The position numbers were made by a program, and so were the translations under genes. This document shows positions 12,512 to 24,319 of a stretch of DNA of 64,000 nt, one piece after another. Position 1 is the stretch's first letter. Every line of letters begins with the position of its first letter. The DNA comes from Solanum dulcamara (lineage: Eukaryota; Streptophyta; Magnoliopsida; Solanales; Solanaceae): positions 82,250,341 through 82,314,340 of the forward strand of contig NC_077237.1 in assembly GCF_947179165.1 (NCBI RefSeq). The letters run 5' to 3'. Below the pieces are notes generated by a model. It was given only the letters and a program-made list of their open reading frames with translations, had not been told where the DNA came from and searched no databases.

Positions 12512-15166
12512 GGGAACTGGTCCTCGGATTATCATTTAACTTCTTCCTGGTTGTTTTTATTGGGAGAAGCTGCTTCTTTTTATTTCCTTTCTCCAGTGTT
12601 TCGGTGTCCCTTTAGCGTTCTCTCATCTGTGGCAATGAACAACTTTGAATATTGATGTTCAATTGTTTCATCTTTACTTTAATGTGGTTCTTTCTGGTGC
12701 TTAGTTTCTATGAAAGCATTTCAGTTGTATTTGTGAACTGGATTTATAAAATGGTATATGGAAGTGATACTCAGCAATCAATCAGGTTTCAATCAACCTT
12801 TCTTGTTACATTTGTTCCTTTCTCTTGTTTTTTTTTCGTTCTTAATTTTTGTTATGATATATGGAGGAAAGTATTTCCTGAGAAAGAATGCATCAAAAAG
12901 TCTGGTCTACTGGTTAACGAAATGCATATAATTTGAAGTCATAGTAAAGAAAAAAATTACCCCCTCTGATATTTTTACTTGTGCAATTTGAATTTTGTGC
13001 GTCTTTTAAAAAAATATCTACTGTTGGAGATGAGTCTTTGACGAATGACTGATCTCCTCTCTTTCTCTTCCTGCTCTCTACCGTTGACCCCTCCCCTTGC
13101 CATTTCTTTCTTGACAAACGACTATCTAAATTGGACAAGAAAGTCCGTCACGTTTCTCTTCCTCTTAGGGCGAAGGGGAGCCTCAAGATTTTTCATTTTG
13201 GAAGAAGAGCTGCCAAATAGAGATGCTGCAAGGATGAAGGAAAGCAACATTTTACCTTTGTGGTTGTGTCTTGGATTTGTTGCTTGTTATTGCTTTGGAT
13301 TTACATCATTTTTTCGATGTTGGCTTGTTGTTTGTATCTTGTGATTTTTAAAAGTGTAGCTACATTGTAAATATGTGTATCTGAAATTTCTTTTTGGTTG
13401 TATCTAAGAATTTATTGATTTTCGAAGTTGTATATGAAATTCTTTTGATTGTATTTGGAAGATATTTGTGTTGTATCAGTGTATCCAATAAATTGAGTGT
13501 TGTGTTACTCACTCCAAATGAATGTCGTATCTGAAAATGTTTTTTGGGTTGTATTAGTATATCCAGTAAAATTGAGAAAATGTATCCAACTAAATTAAGT
13601 ATTTTGTTAATCCCTCTAAATAAATGTTGTATTCGATGTAAAGCAACATGCCCTAAAAAAATCACTAGATCTAGCAAAAATGAGAAAATGTTAATACAAT
13701 TAATACAACTAAGGTTAAGCAAATAATACTATATATTCAACTAAATTGAGTGAACAAATACAATGAAACTAAACAAACAGATACAAATATCAGCGAAACA
13801 CCACAAATCTCAAAAAATTAATTCTGAGATACAATGTGAATTTCAAAACTGTCATCACGTATTGTAATTATCAAAAGTATTGCTATATATTATGTGATAA
13901 ATTAGCAAAAAGTAGTGTTATTTGTGAAATAATCCTCAAATTTAAATGGTGACAAAAAAATGAATATTTTGGTAAATAAACCGACCCAAAAGGAACAAGA
14001 AACAACACAAATCTCACTACTTTAGGGTCTAATTCCATGCCTTCCATTATGTTTTCAAATTTGTCATTTTTGCCAGATTTCGATCCCTAGATACATGTAT
14101 ATAACGCATTAGGTACATGTCTATCGGATACATGAGGTCAAAATTAAGTGTAATCTATTCGAAATACATTATATCCAAGTGAATTTGCATGTATCTAAGA
14201 TATAGTTACTCTCTCGCTTGCCTCTCTCCTATATCACTCGCCTTTCTCCTTCTCTCGCTCGTCTCTTTCCCTATGTATCTTTATTTCAGAAAGTATTCAG
14301 TATCCAAAATACATGTATCTAGTGTGTTTTGTATGTATCTATGATACGCTAACTCTCTTCCTCACCTCCCTAGCCTCTCTCCTCTCTTGCTTGCCTCTAT
14401 GTATTTAAGATTGTATCTAGTAGTAAAAATACATGTATTTAGGTGTATAAGATTTGAAATCTGATATGAAATTATTAATTAGTGAGAAAATATGTAATTA
14501 TTTTAAGAAAAATTACCTAAATACACAACTTATTTTATCATATTCTTTAAAATTCCCTACCATTTAAAAAAATTACAAAAATGCCTACTCTCTCCTATTC
14601 TTGGATACATCACTATACACGATGTATCGGTCGGATATATCACTTTACTTGATGTATCGGGACTTACTTATGTATCGGAATGTTGAGTGATGTATCTGAA
14701 ATCGATACGTGATGTATCGGGACGTTGAGGGATGCATCCGAAATTAAAATGCGATGTATTGGGCGTTTTTGGGATGTATCCGGATTTCACTAAATTTAAG
14801 AGACTTTTGTAATTTGAAAAAGAATAGAAATATGATGTAATTAGCTCTTAACACTATGAGATTTATGTAATCCCTACTTATTTTAAACTTTAGGAAGAAT
14901 TAGTAAATATGATAGGAATGTTTGAATAATTATCTAGTTTTTCCCAAGGAACAACTTCAAACTAAAAAGCCCAACTTACCAAGCTAATTAAGCCCAGTAA
15001 CGACAGCGAACCTATTAGGCCCATAGCCCACAGCTCCGATATCTCCAACGTGTTTAACGACTGATAGCCTCCCGGTTTCTTGCCTCCACTGTCCCGTAGC
15101 TTCTACACTCACTTTACTCCAACTTTCTACCAAAAAAGCCTAAGCCATCAGCTAATCTCCTTGTCA
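12512..15166. other. 3' UTR of 14-3-3 and intergenic spacer
   Basis: The first few hundred bases are probably 14-3-3 3' UTR (T-rich, 12512-12950). After about 13340 the DNA is built of loosely repeated 'tgtatc…' and 'gtatccaataaattgagt' words (13370-13760). It then has 'gtatctaagatac' and 'ctctctcgc' words (14090-14450), and then a MITE (14505-14935). I find no convincing gene; short open frames at 12652-12936 and 13045-13344 have no family features. Confidence 0.6.
14505..14935 (-). mobile_element. 'gatgtatcgg'-rich MITE-like element
   Basis: Contains repeated 'gatgtatcggga' words bounded by 'aattacctaaatacacaactt' and 'gtttgaataattatctag'. The reverse complement of the whole unit is present at about 33235-33625 with the same outer blocks ('tagagaatatagtatttagataatttt', 'aaatctcttaaatttggtg'). 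That makes it a dispersed element rather than unique sequence. It encodes no protein. Confidence 0.6.
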
Positions 15167-18100
15167 ATGGCCGAAATAGACAACTCAAAATCTCCATCTT
15201 TATCTGAGGTACTTCTTTTTTCAGTATCTTCTATTGATTTGGTCTCTTTAGTCGTCCAATTGTGTTTTTTTTCTTCATTTGATAGTTGATGATACATCTT
15301 TGCAATGATATTTTAATTTGAAAGGAACATATATAGAGACGAAATCACTAATTGGAATTGACGCCATAGTTGATTGAATTTTATTAATTTTTTTGGTTTC
15401 TGACGAATTTGATTTTTGTTGAATCCGATATAGATTCATCGGTTTTGCATCTTAAATGAGGCTTCTTTTAATAGATAGTGGTGCAAGAGGGATCGAGAAT
15501 TTAATTGTTGAAAAAAGAGCAGATAATCAGCTGATGATCATTGGATTTTTCAGCTATTACTAGTTCTAATTTGATAAGAGTTTTAGTTTATTGGATTGGC
15601 TGTTTTCCTATCTATGTACAGGATTTTTGGTTTACACGATGAAGTGATTGAGGTTAGAGATGGTAACAGGGGGGGGGGGGGTGAGGCAAGACAATGCAGA
15701 AACATGGGGTGGGTTAGAAGATTTTTTTTTTTTAAAAAAAGCAAAAGCATCACAGGGTAGGGCGGGACTGGGACGGTTAAATGAAATTTTAGAGAATAAT
15801 GAAATCTTGTACTTGTTAGGTGTAACTAAATAACCGTGGGAGAAAAAGAAAAAAGAGAACTTAAGCGGGGTAGAACGGATCTGCACAGGACAGTGGAGCA
15901 AAAAAAGAGAATATGTTGAGAGGGACGGGCAGGCTAAAACTCTTGTGGTGTAATGGTTAACCTGCCTCATGCCACTTCATTTGTCATCCCTAACTAAAGT
16001 AAAATGGAATCTGTTATTTGCTTATTAAGGTGTCTAGGTGCAAAAGTGGAGAAAAATAAAGCAAAAGGAAAGTGGATCATTTTCAGGGTATGTTTGGTTT
16101 AAGGACATATTATACCTTTAGTTGGTTGTTAGGAAAATTGTGTTAAAAAGCTGTTTCTTTATAAAAACTGAAGTAACTCAAAAGGAAGGCCAGAGAAAGT
16201 GGTATTTACTTGGTAAGTTTGTCAAAAGCTGGTTGTATAAGATGTAACTGAAACTAATGTTGAAATTTTTCTTACAACTGCTTATAACCACGGGCGGACC
16301 CAAGGCAAGTTCAGGGGGTTCATCCGAACCCCCTTCGTTAAAAAATTACACTGTATATATAAGATAAAAATTTTAATTTATGTGTATATATTTAACATTG
16401 AACCCCCTGAGCATAAGCCAAAGGACTAGCTCAGTGGCAAATGGGGTTCAATATTTCGCCTTAGCTTGTCTCAAGCTCGCGGGTTCGAATCCGAGTAAGC
16501 ACATTTTTTTTCTGATTAGTGTGTTTAATTTTTTTTGAACCCCCGTCATAAAATTCCTGGGTCCGCCACTGCTTATAACATATGTAAGTTCAAAGTTTAC
16601 TGTCCCCTCGGTCGGAGGCATCTTGATTTTTCCGATGATGAAAAGTGGTTTCTATGTTGGGTGGTAGCTGGAACACAAATTAGTTTTCTTATAGGAAAGA
16701 TAATTTCACGTCCATGCTTCACATGCAATATTTTTCTGGTAACTGTTTAACATGAAAAAATGCATTCCAGAGGTAATGAAATCTTTCTCCAAATCCTGCA
16801 TTTCCGTTTCTCATCCTGTTTTTAATGTCAATGTTTCATTAAGATTCTTCTGTGAATCTTTGGCTGGAAAATTAGTTATTGTTTTAAAAAGGTACATAAA
16901 AGCTCGTGTAACAACATTCTATGCTGCAATAGGCCTTCCCAAAAGAAAGCCATGGATTCAATACGATTCTTTTAGGAACTTTTTAATATTGACTTGGAGA
17001 AGGTTTCCTGGCACATCCCCTTCGCCTATCTACAAGCTTGTAAGCTCTTCAATTCTTCCATTATTTGGATATTATAGATGAATGTGGGCACTCCTATGGA
17101 AATTATTTTGCTGTCCATACTTCTGTGGGATTCCCCATATCTTTATTACAGGACACATCTAAAACCATTTGCTTTATTTTTCCACAGAGATTTTCTTCTC
17201 CCTGACAGGGTTTTTTTCAGCAAATGACAAACAAATTTTTTTGCAAATCGTGGCATGTCTCTTTGGCCTATTTATGAGCTTGTAAGCTCCTTAAGTCTTC
17301 CTTTAAATGGATTTATAGATAATGTGGGTACTCCCATGGATTATTTTTTTTGATTCATGACAATACTTCTGTGGGATTTCTAATAGGTCTATATTATAGG
17401 ACACATCGACAACCATTTGCTTCGTTATTCCTCTTAGATTCTCTTTTACCTGATAGCTGTTTTTCCAGAAAATGACAATTTTTTCTTTAACTCCTGAATG
17501 TGCAGCAATATTTACTGAAAGAGAAAGAAGAGAAATCCACCACCGTGGCAAATCCAGTGGAAGAAACTGAGGTTAAGACCTCTTCAACTGCTCCATCTGA
17601 GGAAGAGACTTCCAAAACTGAGGAAACCCCAGCGGTTAAGAGTAGTGAAGCTGTGCCAGCCACACCTGAAGAAAGCAGTGGAGCCTCTGACTCAACAACA
17701 CCGGAAATCAATGAAGCCTCTCCTCCTGTAGAGGCTGCCAGTGAAGAAAGCACCATAAGTACTGAAGATGATACTTCTGGGAATGAGAATCAAGAATCAG
17801 CAGATGAGACCCCTGAGATTAAGGTTAGATTGACTGGACAATCAATTTTGACTTTTATGTACTGGCTATATCTTATCCATTGATTGTGTTGTGGTTTTTA
17901 TCACGATTGTCAACTAGCTTGAGACTGCGCCTGCTGACTTCCGCTTCCCTACTACAAATCAGACAAGGCACTGCTTCACAAGATATGTTGAATATCATCG
18001 GTCAGTAGACATAGCTATACTGCCCGTTGCTCTTTTGTGGTTGTATCTAATTTTGTAATCTATCCAAGAAGTATCAACTATATTTGGTTGGTTTATCTTT

Positions 18101-19730
18101 CAGATGCATAGCTGCAAAGGGTGAAGGTGCTCCTGAATGTGACAAGTTTGCCAAGTATTACCGATCCCTTTGCCCTGGTGAATGGGTATGTTTTGTTTTG
18201 TATTTTGCATTTGCGAGATTGGATTATGTGTGTGTGTGTGTACCATATACATTTTAATATGTATATACATAATGTGTGTATATGCTTTTGGTTGTACATA
18301 TGCTGTAATCCCGATGTTCAGCTAAACGTTGGGCAAATATGGGGTAAAGTAGAAGTCACCACTCCACTTATAATACCAATTCTCCTAGGATTTGTTGGAC
18401 AGAAGCCTTCAGGTTCTAAAGTGGAATAACAGTCTTGATTTATAAATGTTATTAATTGAGAACAGAAATCACTAAATTTTGAAATGTTGATGTCTCAATT
18501 GGTTTAAAAGTAGAGTTAATGGTAAAAAACACAACCCTAAAATACACTTTTGCGCGAGTTTCATACCTCAACTATTTGTTGTTCCCTTTACCTACCTAAA
18601 CTAAACACGCCTCAATATTGAGTTGACCAAATATTTATTCCAAATCAACAATAGGTGCGCGTAGGCCAACTTAGCATTTAGTTTTTTCTAACACAATAGA
18701 AAATGATAGTTTAGGTTGGTAAATGGAACAATGGATAGTTGAGGTATGAGACTCGCAAAAAAGCGATAGTTTAGGTGTGTTTTTGACCATTAACTCTTAT
18801 AAGTATTCTGAATGCAAAACTCGCTTTATTAGTATTTGCAAGTCAGCAGAAAGATTCTTTGTGCTTTTTTCTCAACAATAGATCAATCCTAAAATGCGAG
18901 ACCAAATCCCTCTATAAAATAACATTGACGAAAAGGATTTGGAATGATTTTCAGATGATGAAAGTACAAAGGTGAAAGTTGGAGAGCTAAAGAGACCAGT
19001 AGGGTATTGACTTCTGTGGAGTCTAATATTGTTAATAGTGGTCTCGTAGTGTGGGGTTTAGTTGGTCTAAGAGCAATCTTGGGATCACTTCTAGAGCTTT
19101 GTATTGGTGTTGATTATAATTTGCTGACAAATTGAGGGTTTTAGCAGAGTTGTGTTCCAATTGCACGGCAAAGTTAATGCAGATGAGTTCTGAAGCTCTT
19201 GTACCATCCATACTTTTGGGCTGGGGCTGTGGTTGTGATAGATCTGGCTTAGCATGCTGTGTGGTTGCCATTGATAAAAGCTGTGATTCAAATTAAAATC
19301 CCTGCTCTGACATAAATTTTTGAGACTAAACAAGTCAATGCCACAGTAGTTCAAAGATATGAATCTCTCTATGAGCAAGTGGTTGGGTATTACTTAAAGG
19401 GGCAGCAACGAATGAAACCAACTTGCCTAAATAAACAGACGAGTGAAAGCAGTATGTCTATTATTTTGAAGGGGCAAATGAATTGTTGGCAACTTTGATA
19501 TATTCTAGTCACCGTGTGATATTTGACTTCACAAGTCTCATCCGTCCACAAGAGGCGGCGTAGACGTTATGGGATAATGTGTTTCTTTACATGCTCATGA
19601 CAATCTCCTCATGGTTTCAGCTTCTTTTGGTCCTTCCTTTTGATGATAACATGCTTTGCTTTAATCGTGGCTGCAGATTGATAGATGGAATGAGCAGAGG
19701 GAGAATGGCACCTTTCCAGGACCACTGTAA
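15167..19730 (+). CDS. COX6b: Cytochrome c oxidase subunit 6b (plant COX6b-1 type)
   Basis: Intermembrane-space-facing subunit of mitochondrial complex IV. Exons: 15167-15208, 17506-17823, 17918-18000, 18104-18185 and 19677-19730, all GT-AG and in frame, giving 192 aa. The C-terminal domain, residues 121-192, holds the twin-Cys signature: Cys139-x9-Cys149 and Cys160-x10-Cys171. It also has FRFPTTNQTRHC and ends WNEQRENGTFPGPL. Residues 15-120 are a Glu/Thr/Ser/Pro-rich acidic extension with no cysteine. That extension is characteristic of the long plant isoform (Arabidopsis COX6b-1, about 190 aa) and absent from the short isoforms. The start MAEIDNSKSPSLSEQY fits that family; an in-frame upstream ATG at 15080 would add 29 residues and is less likely. 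Intron 1 (2.3 kb) and intron 4 (1.5 kb) carry MITEs. An AATAAA signal lies at 19812. Confidence 0.96.
16289..16571. mobile_element. hAT-type MITE in COX6b intron 1, with internal tRNA-like boxes
   Basis: 283 bp flanked by an exact 8-bp target duplication cttataac (16281-16288 and 16572-16579). The inverted ends are GGGCGGACCCA and TGGGTCCGCC. An 8-bp duplication is the hAT hallmark. Inside, 16425-16500 contains 'tagctcagtggc' (like a Pol III A box) and 'gggttcgaatcc' (a perfect B-box-like sequence), about 50 bp apart. No transposase. Confidence 0.85.
17000..17490 (+). repeat. Tandem duplication, unit about 242-247 bp, just before COX6b exon 2
   Basis: Two diverged head-to-tail copies share, in order: 'cttgtaagctc' (17037 and 17279), 'atagat…aatgtggg.actcc.atgga', 'acttctgtgggatt', 'ggacacatc', 'aaccatttgctt', 'ctgatag/ctgacag' and 'aaaatgacaa'. 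Offsets are 242 to 247 bp. The second copy ends about 15 bp before the acceptor at 17505. Confidence 0.75.
18510..18802. mobile_element. MITE in COX6b intron 4
   Basis: The ends are inverted: 'gagttaatggtaaaaaacaca…gcgagtttcatacctcaacta' on the left against the reverse complement of 'tagttgaggtatgagactcgc…gtgtttttgaccattaactc' on the right. The element is about 290 bp with a short unique core. Its terminal theme ('aaaaacacacctaaactat', 'gtttcatacct') is shared with the fold-back element at 4605-5768. Confidence 0.75.
18840..19676. other. Remainder of COX6b intron 4, no feature recognised
   Basis: The overlapping minus-strand open frames at 19032-19378 have no recognisable domain. The composition is less AT-rich than nearby MITEs, so an old element fragment is possible, but nothing supports a gene. 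Confidence 0.4.
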
Positions 19731-19811
19731 ACCACCACATATTTTGGTTCCAACTCTACTGCATCTGAACTCTCAATTGAGAAGGGTGTTCTCTGTGAAC
19801 AAATTGTGATC

Positions 19812-19817
19812 AATAAA
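19812..19817 (+). terminator. AATAAA polyadenylation signal of COX6b
   Basis: Canonical AATAAA 81 bp after the COX6b stop codon, followed by T/G-rich sequence. Only about 340 bp separate it from the convergent pseudogene's stop codon at 20157. Confidence 0.6.
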
Positions 19818-20156
19818 GTTGTCTTTCTAATGGAACTAGTGTAAGGTTGTAACGAGTGAATTGTTTAGGATCCTTAGTCCTTATGATGACTTAAAGAGTA
19901 CAAATTTCTTTACTCGACTCTTATACTTGTTGATCATCCAGTACAATCTGGTACACTTCAAATATGTTCAGTCGGAGGATCAACATATCCAGCAATAAAG
20001 CCTTTTTTTTCCCATCACACTGTTTATCCTCCTCATATACCAACACCACCCACCTCATCCCCCCAAAAATATGCTGCTTGTCGTTTGTTTGTACTACTAT
20101 TCCATTGCATAAGGAAGTTATATCGGCGAATTTTTGTCCTTGGGTCAGTCTTGATG

Positions 20157-23100
20157 TCATTTGCAATTTAACAAACAGATGAGAATATATGCTGACACTA
20201 TTAATCTGAAAATTAATTTACATCTTGCCCAAGGGTGTGATTTAGTGGTCAATAAAGTGTGAGAATTATGAGAATCGTTTGTGTATGACAACTCCCTTTG
20301 ACATAAGCAATCTGGCAACGGATTTACATAAAACGCCTCCTCTGAACGGAACCTCTCCATTGGCTTGGTTCCTGAAATAGGTCCTTTTCTCTTCCTAGGC
20401 GATCCTTGCCTGAGCAACAAAAACCAAAGAAACAAGATTAACACAATATTGGTTCATTGCTAGAGGAAAAAGGTACATGACCAACAGAGCAATCGCGTTG
20501 CCAGCAATCTGTTTTACTATAACTTATTGTAACATATTGTACTATGACATACCTTCCTTTGTGAATATCAATAACACGACTTGAAAGTTCTCGTCCTTCT
20601 TTCATCATACCAAGCTCAAGTTTGTTGAAAATCTGGACAAGAGCTTTCCTGATGATACAAGGCAAATATAAGTAGGTAAGTCTAATACTTCTAGCAGACC
20701 AAATACTAATATTCATAATGCATGTTCATGGAAAAAGATCTTGCCTATCAGGAGATATTGTTTTCCTGTGTCCAAGAAACCGACGATGTCCCTCAACTGC
20801 TCTTGCCATATTCCCTGAATACGAAGAATGAATATGTGACTCTCAACTGACACAATATAGTCTATTGCAGCTAATTGAGATGCATGCTTTCTGAATGGTT
20901 CAAGTTCCTCATCAGATGCCAACTTTTCCTGCAAGATGGACAAGACACGAAATTGTTCGTTTAAGCAGGTAGTAGACATGAACATGGAGGGGAAAATATC
21001 AGATTAGGTAACGAAGATGATTACTGTTCAATAAAAACTCCATCTTCAAGGGGCAAAACATTGAGGAAAAATTTGAGGCAAACCTTGTTTAATAATAAGG
21101 GATAGCGCGTCTTTAGAACAGACATATGAGAATCTCCCCTATATATCTCTCCTGCAGCTATATAAATCCGGGTGTTCGATGTGAACCCCAGAGCAGAAAG
21201 GAACAACCCGGCCTCCCTTGGAGTTAACGGACAATAGCCTTTGGCTCTCTGTATTACAGGGTCAATGTCTTTCACTTTCCACCATGGAATGCTTTCCCTA
21301 CAAATGTTAGATGCAATGAATAAAAGCAACTCACTTATAAATTCGAATAGTCTAGGTATTGACAAAGCTAATGTACAGTACAAATAAAAGTATGTCCACA
21401 CTTCATTTGTCGAAAAATTGATTTAGACATGACAAAGTATGTGAAGTTTAGTGGTCTATATAAAGTCTAGATATGGTACTTATGACCTATTTCTATGTAT
21501 GTCATCTCAGTATCAATCTGTAAACATAAACTGGTATAACATGATGGTCTGCATTGTAATCCTGAACTCGATCATTTTATATTGATGAACATTGTAAAAA
21601 TTTACTTGGGATGTTAATTGCCATAATTAATGGCACCTAACGGACCTTTTCAACTTACTTCGTTTTCATATCCTTAAAATCTGAGTATTCTACTTGAAAA
21701 CTGTGTCACTCAGGAACTAAACAACACGAAAAAATAGTGAGTAGTGCAAGCATTTACTACAAGCATATGCTTTTGAGTTCTAATTTCAGGCCATAATAAC
21801 CTACCTGATTGCCCTTAATTCTTGAGCTTCTTCTGGGGATAGATTATGTGTGCATCCACTAAAGGCAAGCATGTCTTTTTCGTAGTGCAAATGTAAAGCA
21901 ATGTATGGACCATAGGATTGCATCCGATCAACCAACAACTGCAAATAAAAGAGACTGTTTGATAAGTAACCAGCGGACATAGTACTGAAACAAAAATAAG
22001 TGTCAACAACATGGTCAGAGTACCTTTCCCATCGCTTCAATTGGGGGAGCAAATCGGAGGGCTTGATAGCAAGCACGACAACGCAACTTCTGAATATAAG
22101 GAGGCAGGTTATTATTTGCCAATCTTGAGTCAGACTTGGCTGCTCGAATCACCTAAAAATTTAAGCTTGATAAATTAGCCAAAAATAATTTTCTTTTTCC
22201 TTTTGTGTTGTTTTTGTGTGAAGATATGTGCAAAATACAGTCAAACCTCTCTATAACAATGATGCTTTATAACAACTATGTTTTTCGTGAACCGATTTTT
22301 CATGTTATGTTATATTATATATTCTCTATAAGAGCATTATTACAGTATAACAAAAAAAAGTATCGGAACAAACATTGTCGTTATAGAGAGGTTTAACTGT
22401 ACCTGATATGCATCCCACATGTTAGCTATCTCCTTCTTATAGTAATCTACACCAGACCAACCTGAAATGCTTAACTACTTTAGTTGCAGATGCAAGTTCC
22501 TTTGGTAGCTTTTTGACAATCCTTACATCATTAGCCAAATAATTAATGAAATAGTCTTCATCAAACACATCAGAGAAATTGCTGCAGTTTAAGAGGAGGG
22601 CGTAAGCGTATCAATCAACATACACAATTTTGCAGCAGATGCTGCTGATTAATTCAAGAGAAAAAAGATTGAAAAAGACGGTATATATCGTGAAATGCCA
22701 AAGGAATTATCATTTGGCACACCTAGAATCCTTCCAAAGTGAGCCCTTATCAAGCTCCGGGATTACAAGAGTAACATTTATGATACGAGCAACAGCAACC
22801 ATGTCACATATCTGGAAAGTAACAATAGCTGCTTTCAGCTAACACAATGACAAGCCAAACAATATATGAATTAGGAAGAAGCATGTGTAAGCTGGCTTAT
22901 GACATGATGTTACCTTAGGGAAGTAATTGAAATAGAAACTAATAAATGTTACGATACCACAAGAATTAAGAAACGTAAACCAAAATATTCTGTTAACCAA
23001 AATTATGCCATTCATTCAAAAGGACATATGCAACGTAACAATATCACACGGTAAAACCAGGAAAGAAGACAAGAAAGGGGAAGGGAAAGAGAGAATAGGC

Positions 23101-23650
23101 ATAATTACTGGTTCTTATGATCATAAGACGAGTCTTCTCAATTTTGGAAAGAAGAAATCGACAGGTTAATAGAGGAAGGGGAGTCGAAAAATACAGACCC
23201 CTGCCCTCATCTGATTGAGTCCTCCATTTGCATGAACGAGCAAGTAGCCTCGAGACTCTGGAGGAGCTGGAGATTAAAATGCACTATGAAAGATAAGCAA
23301 CAGAATAGTCCTAATTTCAAGAATTCATAAGAAATCACTTACATGTATATGATGAACTTGGTGCCACACAATGAACATAGTCTTTATATGGGGGCAGTTT
23401 CCATAAATCTTCTAAAATCCAATTCTGTCAAATCCAAAAGTAGTGAAAACATGAAAGATATATAACTACTACTTTTTTTTTTTTATCAAAAACACTTAGA
23501 CAACATCAATTGTACTCGAAAAATTACTATAGCGAAAACTCAAATATGTTTTGTAAGTGCATATAACCTTGCTTGCAGTAACTGGAGCTTTCGACAAATA
23601 ATGGGGCATGGCAAGTTGATGAGTCAAGATTCTCTCTCCGCTCAAATAGG
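20157..23650 (-). pseudogene. Decayed O-fucosyltransferase family gene (plant OFT/DUF246)
   Basis: Related to plant Golgi-type O-fucosyltransferase-like proteins (At1g76270-like). Exons, 5' to 3': 23650-23568 (tentative), 23424-23343, 23267-23199, 22811-22723, 22581-22403, 22152-22024, 21938-21805, 21297-21084, 20928-20745, 20648-20553 and 20409-20157. Family blocks seen: [117 protein letters not shown] and FRSEEAFYVNPLPDCLC. Breaks: one extra base in the NGGLNQ codons (23220-23221), a two-base loss or one-base gain near 22459-22464, and a one-base loss near 20824-20827. The usual HLRYEKD arginine is His (codon 21887-21885, CAC). Splice sites are otherwise kept; the intron after 20745 uses GC-AG. 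No 5' exon with a membrane anchor was found. Local assembly error is possible, but the other genes here are free of frameshifts. Confidence 0.85.
22238..22399. mobile_element. MITE with CAGTCAAACCTCTCTATAAC ends, abutting a splice donor
   Basis: 162 bp with inverted ends CAGTCAAACCTCTCTATAAC and GTTATAGAGAGGTTTAACTG. It is flanked by TA on both sides (22236-22237 and 22400-22401). It lies in the O-fucosyltransferase pseudogene intron and ends two bases inside the donor. Confidence 0.85.
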
Positions 23651-24319
23651 CTTAGGATGGAGAATAATAATTCACAGCCTCACCAGAAACATATGCATAA
23701 TTCCATAGCTTATAATAAATTTAAGGAGCACTTGAAAGTTTGGTATTCTTAGTGCTAATTATATGGAGATCGAATAAATTCAAACCACAAGAATATCCAA
23801 CTAACCTAAACTATATACTAATTATTAAAAACACTAAGAAATTAAGAACAAACATGTTAGCACCAAATGGAACTTAGTTTATGGATCACAATTACTAATG
23901 GTATCTTTTTCATTCACACATGGTGGTAATTTCCACACAACATCAACTAATAAAATTTCCCTCTTTTTGTGTGGGCGCGAAATGTAAAATTAGTCCATAA
24001 AAATATGACTTATGTAATCCTTTCAGTTGATTAGCGATTCACTCATTTATTAGCTCTCAGCATATCATGATCTGCTCAAATTTAACATATTTGAAAGTCG
24101 TGTTAATAAGGATTAAATATGTCATCCAAATTTACCTATGAAAAACGTTATCAAAATATTTAAATAGATCTTTCTTGTTTGATATGTTGTATATAACTAT
24201 CATAGAGAAAATAGAATTTTATTAGTTTTGTTTGGTAATTAAATAATTATAAGAAAAATAAATAAAGAAATCAAAATTTGAAAGAGTTACAAGGAGGTCA
24301 ACCTCTTTCAAATATACAA
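23651..24319. other. AT-rich sequence upstream of the pseudogene
   Basis: The missing 5' exon of the O-fucosyltransferase pseudogene would be expected here or further right. I see no exon with a hydrophobic anchor and no other feature. Confidence 0.4.

Noticed and set aside
13045..13344. 99-aa plus-strand frame downstream of 14-3-3
   Set aside because: No domain, Phe/Leu-rich by T content, and no splice partner or promoter signal found.
15080..15166. Upstream in-frame start for COX6b (29 extra residues)
   Set aside because: The family start is MAE/MAD…SLSEQY; the extra residues are not conserved in relatives I know and lie in the likely 5' UTR.
15660..15680. Poly-G run and GC-rich words at 15660-15960 as a gene or promoter
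   Set aside because: It sits in COX6b intron 1 and reads like a diverged 'gcgggac' repeat element ending 'gtcatccctaac'; no coding or core promoter features.
16425..16500. A functional tRNA gene
   Set aside because: A and B boxes are present, but I could not form a full cloverleaf with an acceptor stem and anticodon arm, and it lies inside a MITE.
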